Made by a program: the position numbers and the translations under genes | Shown: positions 1 through 5,788 of the stretch, piece after piece | Numbering within the stretch: the first letter of the stretch is position 1 | Layout: each line of letters starts with the position of its first letter | From: Candidatus Pacearchaeota archaeon | GTDB lineage: Archaea; Nanoarchaeota; Nanoarchaeia; Pacearchaeales; GW2011-AR1 | Assembly (NCBI GenBank): GCA_002690445.1 | Contig: NZER01000253.1 | Span: 1-9,995, forward strand | Direction: 5' to 3' | DNA length: 9,995 nt | The notes under the pieces: generated by a model | Seen by the model: only the letters and a program-made list of their open reading frames with translations | Database searches by the model: none | Told to the model about the DNA's origin: nothing

Positions 1-99
1 ACCGCCCATTAAACTTCCTCCTTCTTTAGTAGGTGTTAATACTGTTTCAACTGCATTGCTCGCAATTGAACCCATAAGGATTGCAAGCAACCACTCCAT
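1..99 (-). CDS. Partial small protein with a hydrophobic N-terminus, 3' end outside the window
   Basis: An open frame starts with ATG at 99-97 and runs to base 1 without a stop, giving 33 residues. It begins MEWLLAILMGSIASNA and continues to KEGGSLMGG at the edge. Residues 3-14 are hydrophobic, like the start of a signal-anchor or a short membrane helix. The start lies 4 nt after the TAG of the 35-residue gene and has no clear Shine-Dalgarno motif, so translation would rely on coupling. A second in-frame Met (codon 31, bases 9-7) has a perfect AAGGAGG seven bases upstream. The real product may therefore start there, or both starts may be used. I do not recognise the family. The position after other small membrane genes fits a lysis or membrane cassette, by inference only. 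The frame is likely coding; the start is uncertain. Confidence 0.5.
   Translation of the reverse strand, partial: MEWLLAILMGSIASNAVETVLTPTKEGGSLMGG
17..23 (-). promoter_or_regulatory. Perfect Shine-Dalgarno motif inside the partial left-edge gene
   Basis: The minus strand reads AAGGAGG here, followed by seven bases and an ATG at 9-7. It is the longest anti-SD match I see in the window. The ATG is in the same frame as the ORF that begins at 99, so it marks either the true start of the leftmost gene or an internal second start. Confidence 0.6.
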
Positions 100-103
100 C
101 TAA

Positions 104-211
104 CTATACTATATAATTTACTACTACCAGTAAAACAATAACAATCAAACCTGCAAAAAGTAATTTAGCAGGCTTGCTTAATTCATTCCACTTGTTTTTT
201 AACTTTTCCAT
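104..211 (-). CDS. 35-residue single-span membrane peptide
   Basis: A short complete ORF runs from ATG at 211-209 to TAG at 106-104. It has 35 codons: a charged N-terminus (MEKLKNKWNELSKPAK) followed by an unbroken hydrophobic stretch, residues 17-35 (LLFAGLIVIVLLVVVNYIV). This is one transmembrane helix reaching the C-terminus, with positive residues on the presumed cytoplasmic side. It has a strong ribosome-binding site, GGAGGA, ending three bases before the ATG, and it fills the space between two other genes (13 nt and 4 nt gaps). These facts support a real gene despite its size. Function is unknown. A small holin-like or accessory lysis membrane peptide is a reasonable guess from its build and its place beside the 71-residue membrane protein, but no family was recognised. 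Confidence 0.75.
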   Translation of the reverse strand: MEKLKNKWNELSKPAKLLFAGLIVIVLLVVVNYIV

Positions 212-214
212 AAG

Positions 215-220
215 TCCTCC
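215..220 (-). promoter_or_regulatory. Strong ribosome-binding site of the 35-residue gene
   Basis: The minus strand reads GGAGGA after a run of six A and ends three bases before the ATG at 211. It sits in the 13-nt gap after the TAA of the 71-residue gene and supports the reality of the very short downstream ORF. Confidence 0.75.
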
Positions 221-224
221 TTTT

Positions 225-440
225 TTAATCAGTAATTTTTATGAATGTCCAGATAGCTCCTAATAAAGCTCCTATTACTAAGAATACTTTTAAGCCACCT
301 AGTCCCATGTGGGATGTCTTATTTAAATCTCTAATCTGTTTTTGAATAATGCTGATATCTTCCCTGATATATTTTATGTCGGTACTTTGTGCCGCATTGC
401 TTGCCTTTAAATCCGCTAACTCATTTTCCCAATCCGCCAT
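225..440 (-). CDS. Small coiled-coil membrane protein, XhlA/holin-like build
   Basis: A 71-residue protein. Residues 4-40 are a charged, amphipathic helix likely to form a coiled coil (for example DIKYIREDISIIQKQIRDLN). After a short Gly-containing turn, residues 48-67 (GGLKVFLVIGALLGAIWTFI) form a single transmembrane helix, ending with a four-residue tail. A short coiled coil followed by a C-terminal membrane helix is the layout of XhlA-type proteins, found in some phage lysis cassettes, and of some small phage holin-like proteins. The match is to architecture, not to a verified motif. The start is ATG at 440, with AGGAG seven bases upstream, inside the last codons of the 84-residue gene; the gap between the two genes is 2 nt. 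Its position after the virion genes and beside other small membrane genes supports a role at the inner membrane, probably lysis. Confidence 0.8.
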   Translation of the reverse strand: MADWENELADLKASNAAQSTDIKYIREDISIIQKQIRDLNKTSHMGLGGLKVFLVIGALLGAIWTFIKITD

Positions 441-442
441 AT

Positions 443-697
443 CTAAGCTCCTAAATTTATTCCTTTTAATTTTTTAATTTTTTCTAATTGACTTTCAAAT
501 GCTTCCATCTCTAAACAAAAAGTTTCGATATATACCGTATTTCCTCGTTGCATTTCAAAATTTGCTATTATATTTTCAGCAAAAATACGTTGTTCTTCAC
601 ACTCTTCCTTTTCTAAAAATCCTCCAAAACCCCTATAAGCAATAGCGGATAGATTGGGATATGACATTAGTGCCATAAGAAACCAAACTTTTATCAC
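443..697 (-). CDS. Small exported protein with two cysteines, unknown function
   Basis: An 84-residue protein starting with GTG (697-695). The G of this GTG is the last base of the TAG stop of the giant gene (TAGTG), so initiation probably depends on termination of the upstream gene; the region just upstream has only a weak AAAGAT-like motif. The N-terminus (MIKVWFLMALMSYPNLSAIA) looks like a signal peptide with a possible A-I-A cleavage site at residues 18-20, or an uncleaved anchor. The rest is soluble and acidic, with Cys33 (KEECEEQR) and Cys61 (YIETFCLEMEAF) as its only cysteines, which could pair in the periplasm. From memory, small proteins with a similar MIKVW start and an 'ETFCLEM' segment recur in marine phages without a known function. 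There is no lipobox, so it is not an obvious o-spanin. Met8 or Met11 are alternative starts. Confidence 0.75.
   Translation of the reverse strand: MIKVWFLMALMSYPNLSAIAYRGFGGFLEKEECEEQRIFAENIIANFEMQRGNTVYIETFCLEMEAFESQLEKIKKLKGINLGA
448..452 (-). promoter_or_regulatory. Ribosome-binding site of the 71-residue gene, inside the preceding gene
   Basis: AGGAG on the minus strand, seven bases before ATG 440-438. It lies within the last two sense codons of the 84-residue gene, next to that gene's TAG, so the two genes are tightly linked in translation. Confidence 0.65.
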
Positions 698-3600
698 TAT
701 AATCTATCTTTTATTTTATACATTTCTTGATTCATTTCGTTCAGCATATTTTCTTGTCTTTCTTCTTCTGAATCAATATCAAATCCAAGAGGCCCATCAA
801 TTCCTTCCACATTAATTTGCAGTGATTCTCTAAGTAAGATAGCTTTAATTACAGTTTTATTTAATAGTTTTTGTAATATGTCATTAGTTAATGGGTCTTT
901 ATAAATATCATCACTTTCCAATACTTTACGAATAATTTTGGCTAATTCAGGCTCTTCTATTATAGCCTTCATCAGATTTCCTCTATTTTTTCTAAAACGA
1001 GTTACAGCTATTTCTGTTGCTACGTAATTTGGTGATATAATTCCTCTGTTAATAGAGTAAAGTCTACTCATTAAACTTTCTATTGATAGTGATTTTGGTA
1101 ATCGAGCCGATTGTATTCCCATATCTGATACACCATTTTTTAATAGAACAAAATTTAAAACACCATCTAAATCGTCCATATGGTCACTACCGAATATTTC
1201 TATTAAATTTTTCTTATTTACTTGAATAAATTCCTTGGCTCCAACTGCATTTTCAGTAAAGTTATAGGCTGCTCTTATTTCTAGAAGTGGTTTCTCACCC
1301 ACGTACTTAACTCCCGGTTTTGCTAAGTCGGGTCTAGAATAAGTTTTAAAAAAGTATTCTGCAAACATTTCTTTTGTTAGAGTATTGAATTTCTCCAAAC
1401 TCATCTGGTTAGGGCCTTCTCCAACCAATACATTTTTTAACTTATTATAACCTTTTAATGTTCCATTTCCTTTTATAATTTCATTTACAAATACTTTGGG
1501 GTCGCTTAATTTTTGACCAAAATTAAATATAATAGACCTATCATCTAATAATTTTAAGTCATTCTTAAAATCTAAAATTTCTCTTTGTACTTTTTGCTTT
1601 GCTTTCTTATATTGTTTAGAAAATCCTCTTTGATTGTCAAGCGTTAAATCTGCAACAAACTTATTTCGTGCAAGTAAATTTTCAAAAGATAAATTTGAAT
1701 TTACTACATTATCAATTTGTAAAATATCTATATGTTTTCCATCAGCCCCTGTTATTTTAAACCAATGTTTAGCATTGTTGTCAATATTTATTTTAGTGAC
1801 TTTATCTACTTTTTCAGTGGTATAGACATTTATTTTGTCTTCAGCCAGTATTTTTTTAGTATTATTAGGGCCGATAACTAGTTCTCCCTGCGGTGAACGT
1901 CTAAACCAATCACCTAATCCATCTTTTAAAAATCCTCTTACTATTTTTAATTTTTGTATAGTTTGTGGATTATTTAAATCAACAATATAGTTTATAGCAT
2001 CTTCAGGAGATGTAATAACTTGAGAAGGGTCACGTACACCAACTAATGGTCTAATAACATTTTGCATAAAATTATCGGCATAGGCTTTATCATTCAATAA
2101 TTTATCGTACTTAATCCATTCACTAGCATTAGTTGTTGTTACAAATCTTGTTATCTTATGTGAATCATCACCTGTTATTTCTTTATAAATATTAGTTGTA
2201 TACTGGTCTACAGATTTAACTTTTTCAACTTGTTTTTTTGAATTTCCTGATTTATCTTGAGAAACTTTATATTGTGTTCCGGTATCATCAGTTGTTACCC
2301 ATTTTTTTATATCTTTAAATCGCTTGCTATTATATTTATGGATGTAATTTAAAAAAGAATTATTTGCTATAGCAAAATTTTCTACAAGTTCATCATTACC
2401 GGATTTATTTATAGTATCCAGTATATTAGTTGATATAGTTTCATGCATATCTGTAAATGTTCCTACTTTAGGAGTATTTTCAGCTTTAATTGCACCGTAA
2501 GCGATTGCACCAATACCACTTTTAAATTCCATTGCTTCCCGAAGATTAAGTCTTATAGGAATATTTGCATCTTTACTCATTCCTAAAATCATATCCCTAA
2601 TATCCATTCCAGTAATAGCATTGGCAGGTATATCATTGAAAGCCGGATTAGTTTCTTTTAGAAATGACTTTAAGCCGCTAAAGACCTGTGTCATTTCATC
2701 GTTAGTTAAATTTCTTTTTCTATTTAGGATAGAGGTTATTGCAAGTGCTTCATCACTATCATCAGCAAGCTGATTCCATACTTCATTTAATGATTTTCTA
2801 TTACCAAAATTTTTTATGTAGTCACCAGTAGCTCGTGTTGTAGCGGAGTCAACAACTTTTATAAATTGTCCTGTTTCTGATGTTGTTGGCAATCTTTTTG
2901 ACCAAACTCCTGTAGCTTGTTTTAATTTGCCGAATCTACCTTCTGGAAATAATCCAGACATCATATTTTCAAAGTATTCAGTAAAGTCTACTTTAAAGTT
3001 TTTATCTACATCATATAAAGCAGTGTAAGCATTTCTATATGCTACTCTATCAGCTTCTTTAATGCCCATAAGAATACCTGCAAAACCATTTGATTTATAA
3101 GTAGAGCCATCAGTACCTAAACTTTCTGCTATTTGCTCTAAGTCATCTAATAATTTCTTATCAAAATCATTTAATAATTTAGTAGCGGTTTCTTTAGCTG
3201 CATCATCGAAGCCATCTTCTTTAATTTTTACTAGCATATTATAGAGTTCATCTAAATTTTTATTCATCATGTCAGGATTATTGAATAGATTTACTCCTTT
3301 TTCCAAATCAACCATTACCTCTAATGCATTAGAAAATTCCTGTTCTTTCGCTAAAATATCTTCACTAATTAATCTTATATTGTCATTTATCTTATCAGCA
3401 AAATTTTGTAGTTGGGAATTATTTGGATGTTTTTCAAGTAAGGATGATAGTCTATCACTAACAAGCGTCATTATATTTTTACTTTCACCCATTTGCTCGT
3501 TAACTTTTATTAAATCTTGGGGAGAAAAAGCTCCTGTTATCGCCCCGTGACGATACATATCTCCCACTGCTTGTAATGCAGCAAGTCCTGTATACTGGGA

Positions 3601-5787
3601 AATAGTAAATGTAATTTCATTTCGTGAATCTTCTGGTAAACCTTTCATTAAAGTTTCTAATGCTTCATCAGCCGTATTCATTGTCGCTAAGACTTCAAGT
3701 CTTTGATTAACGGAAAGTTTATCCATAACTCCTAGTAATTTTCTAACTGACCTAACTTCAGTATTAGTTAATTTTCTAGGCACTCCTGTTACTGAATCAA
3801 CTATAGTTAAGTCTTCAACTTTTAAATTTAATGATTTGGCACGTAAATAATCTGTAATATTTTCAATTTTTGGTACAAATGATATATTATCTAGAAGTCT
3901 AGCTGTGTGAATAGCAGTAAATTTAGCGGTTGCCCCCAAACCTTGACTAAAAACAAAAGGTTCTACAAGAGCACCAGATATTTCAAATCCTGCAGCTACA
4001 AAACCATCACCAAATATATCCCTGCCTACGCCACCAAATATTGAAGCAAATAATTCATTTTTAAATAAGCTTTTTTGTCCTATAGTCCAATAACGAGGCT
4101 TTAAATCCAATTGATTTCTTATTAATGAGTTTTTACCTATAGTTAATTGCTCTACTAGTTTTGTATCACCTTTCGCTTTTGCTTCATTGATACGTTTAGT
4201 CATTGAATCAATTTCTTTTTGTAAATTTACTCTTAATTTTTTAAGTCCGTATTGTCCTCCCGCAACTGTTTGGCGTTCTTCCAAACGTGTCATAGTTTTT
4301 TGTATAAATTTACTAGGTTTACCTTTTATTTTAGAATCTGTAACATATTTTTTAAGGTAATAATTAATTGCATGGATTGGATTAGCGTGTTTTAATCCTT
4401 GTCCTGTATTTGCTAGAACATAATCAGTCGCTTCATTTGCTATCATAGTTCCTCTTAAACCATATCCTAGTATAACACCTTCAATAACTGCTATATAAGG
4501 CAAGCCTTCAGTTATCACATCTGTTGCGTGATATAGGAAACTATCTGTGGGATTCTCAAGATTTTTCATCATTTTTTCTGAGAGTTCAAATCCTGTATTA
4601 TTGTAGACAATATTTCGATGAAGATTTTTAAATGAAGCCCACATTCGCTCCGTATGTTTTTTTTCATCAAAATATTCAACAAGTTCAGTAGTAAATTCTA
4701 ATTCTTTTTGTGCTTGTAATGCATATTCTGCTATGTCTTCTTGATATTGGTCGGAGTCTTTTAATAATTCATCTTCAGATGGAAAATCAATAATTCCTTC
4801 TCTAAGTTTATTTATATCCATACCAAACATATTTACGTGTTTTTTTGGTTCCATCAAATGTGCTTTAGGAGCCATGTCTCCAGTTTGATATTCCTTACTA
4901 AGCCATGAATATCCTGATAATACCATAGATGGGAAATCATCCATCATATTTCCAAATATTTGCTGAACTTGAAATTTAAGAGTTTTATTTGAAAGTGGAT
5001 TCCATTCATCCTCCACAGGGTCTGGTATAAAATAGGATAAATCCCTTGCTTCTTCGTGATACCCTACCTTACCTTTTATTAATCCTTTTTCTTTATCAGT
5101 TCTATCAGCAACATACCAATGTGATTCTTTTAATTGCTCTCGAAGACTTACTGCTGTTTCTTTTGATAAACCTAATTTTTCTAATTCTTTTTCTATTCGT
5201 TTTCGATTCTTTATTTCTTTTCTACTATCCACCCAAGGAAGCCATTTACCAAAGAAATTTTTTACTCCTCCTACATCCTCTTCCTTAGTAAAATCTATCG
5301 TATACTTTGTACCTGTACCATCATCTGTCCAAGTCCAAGCCTTTCCTTCTGTATCACGATAAGCCGTAACAGCTTCACCACTTTGTTTATCATGAATAAT
5401 ATCCCTATTATAGGTAATAATATTATATATTTCTGTTAATTTATCGGCATTTGATAATGGTTCAGTAGAATTTTCACCTAAAAAAATAGGCTCATTACCA
5501 TCTTTATAACCAATTGGTTTGTCTATATTAAATATTGAAACATACTTATGATAATCTCCTATAGGCACACCACTCCAAAATAAAGCGGCATCACCATCTA
5601 GATTAAATGATTCTTCTGATAGCATTCTTTCAAATGATTTAGCGTCTGTACGTGGGTAATCATATACGGCTGATTCTATTACATCACTTGCATTAGCAGA
5701 ACCAAGTACGTCTGTCATCTGTTTATCTGTTGGTATAAGCTTTAAAGTAGGTTCTTGAGCTTCTACATGACCTGTTATATGTGCCAT
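697..5787 (-). CDS. Giant virion protein, probable internal core/ejection protein (T7 gp16 position)
   Basis: A 1696-residue protein, about half the window. Start: ATG at 5787, one base after the stop of the 828-residue gene, with AGAGG six bases upstream. Visible parts: a mixed N-terminal region, 1-260, rich in aromatic residues; charged helices around 190-220 and 345-410; a hydrophobic Gly-rich segment near 428-445 (GLPYIAVIEGVILGYGL) and another at about 580-625, either of which could enter a membrane; long charged helices at 500-560 and 770-890; a helical region at 1080-1160 (LREAMEFKSGIGAIAYGAIK, then ANNSFLNYIHKY); and a C-terminal helical block at 1565-1625 containing MSRLYSINRGIISPNYVATE. 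I see no lytic transglycosylase motif, unlike T7 gp16 (1318 residues), which carries one at its N-terminus. Gene order and size suggest the largest ejection protein, which would enter the host and help DNA cross the envelope. A tail-associated or unrelated virion protein is possible. No tail-fibre gene follows, as it does in T7. Confidence 0.7.
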   Translation of the reverse strand: MAHITGHVEAQEPTLKLIPTDKQMTDVLGSANASDVIESAVYDYPRTDAKSFERMLSEESFNLDGDAALFWSGVPIGDYHKYVSIFNIDKPIGYKDGNEPIFLGENSTEPLSNADKLTEIYNIITYNRDIIHDKQSGEAVTAYRDTEGKAWTWTDDGTGTKYTIDFTKEEDVGGVKNFFGKWLPWVDSRKEIKNRKRIEKELEKLGLSKETAVSLREQLKESHWYVADRTDKEKGLIKGKVGYHEEARDLSYFIPDPVEDEWNPLSNKTLKFQVQQIFGNMMDDFPSMVLSGYSWLSKEYQTGDMAPKAHLMEPKKHVNMFGMDINKLREGIIDFPSEDELLKDSDQYQEDIAEYALQAQKELEFTTELVEYFDEKKHTERMWASFKNLHRNIVYNNTGFELSEKMMKNLENPTDSFLYHATDVITEGLPYIAVIEGVILGYGLRGTMIANEATDYVLANTGQGLKHANPIHAINYYLKKYVTDSKIKGKPSKFIQKTMTRLEERQTVAGGQYGLKKLRVNLQKEIDSMTKRINEAKAKGDTKLVEQLTIGKNSLIRNQLDLKPRYWTIGQKSLFKNELFASIFGGVGRDIFGDGFVAAGFEISGALVEPFVFSQGLGATAKFTAIHTARLLDNISFVPKIENITDYLRAKSLNLKVEDLTIVDSVTGVPRKLTNTEVRSVRKLLGVMDKLSVNQRLEVLATMNTADEALETLMKGLPEDSRNEITFTISQYTGLAALQAVGDMYRHGAITGAFSPQDLIKVNEQMGESKNIMTLVSDRLSSLLEKHPNNSQLQNFADKINDNIRLISEDILAKEQEFSNALEVMVDLEKGVNLFNNPDMMNKNLDELYNMLVKIKEDGFDDAAKETATKLLNDFDKKLLDDLEQIAESLGTDGSTYKSNGFAGILMGIKEADRVAYRNAYTALYDVDKNFKVDFTEYFENMMSGLFPEGRFGKLKQATGVWSKRLPTTSETGQFIKVVDSATTRATGDYIKNFGNRKSLNEVWNQLADDSDEALAITSILNRKRNLTNDEMTQVFSGLKSFLKETNPAFNDIPANAITGMDIRDMILGMSKDANIPIRLNLREAMEFKSGIGAIAYGAIKAENTPKVGTFTDMHETISTNILDTINKSGNDELVENFAIANNSFLNYIHKYNSKRFKDIKKWVTTDDTGTQYKVSQDKSGNSKKQVEKVKSVDQYTTNIYKEITGDDSHKITRFVTTTNASEWIKYDKLLNDKAYADNFMQNVIRPLVGVRDPSQVITSPEDAINYIVDLNNPQTIQKLKIVRGFLKDGLGDWFRRSPQGELVIGPNNTKKILAEDKINVYTTEKVDKVTKINIDNNAKHWFKITGADGKHIDILQIDNVVNSNLSFENLLARNKFVADLTLDNQRGFSKQYKKAKQKVQREILDFKNDLKLLDDRSIIFNFGQKLSDPKVFVNEIIKGNGTLKGYNKLKNVLVGEGPNQMSLEKFNTLTKEMFAEYFFKTYSRPDLAKPGVKYVGEKPLLEIRAAYNFTENAVGAKEFIQVNKKNLIEIFGSDHMDDLDGVLNFVLLKNGVSDMGIQSARLPKSLSIESLMSRLYSINRGIISPNYVATEIAVTRFRKNRGNLMKAIIEEPELAKIIRKVLESDDIYKDPLTNDILQKLLNKTVIKAILLRESLQINVEGIDGPLGFDIDSEEERQENMLNEMNQEMYKIKDRL

Positions 5788-5788
5788 T

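Noticed and set aside
117..134. Small inverted repeat (TTTACT and AGTAAA around a 6-base loop)
   Set aside because: It is AT-rich with a 6-bp stem, has no T-tract, and lies inside the 35-residue coding sequence. It could arise by chance and is not a credible terminator.
5046..5288. Plus-strand 80-residue ORF rich in Leu and Phe
   Set aside because: It is antisense to the giant gene. Its hydrophobicity follows from reading Lys/Glu/Asn-rich codons backwards, and it has no ribosome-binding context or gap for its own promoter.
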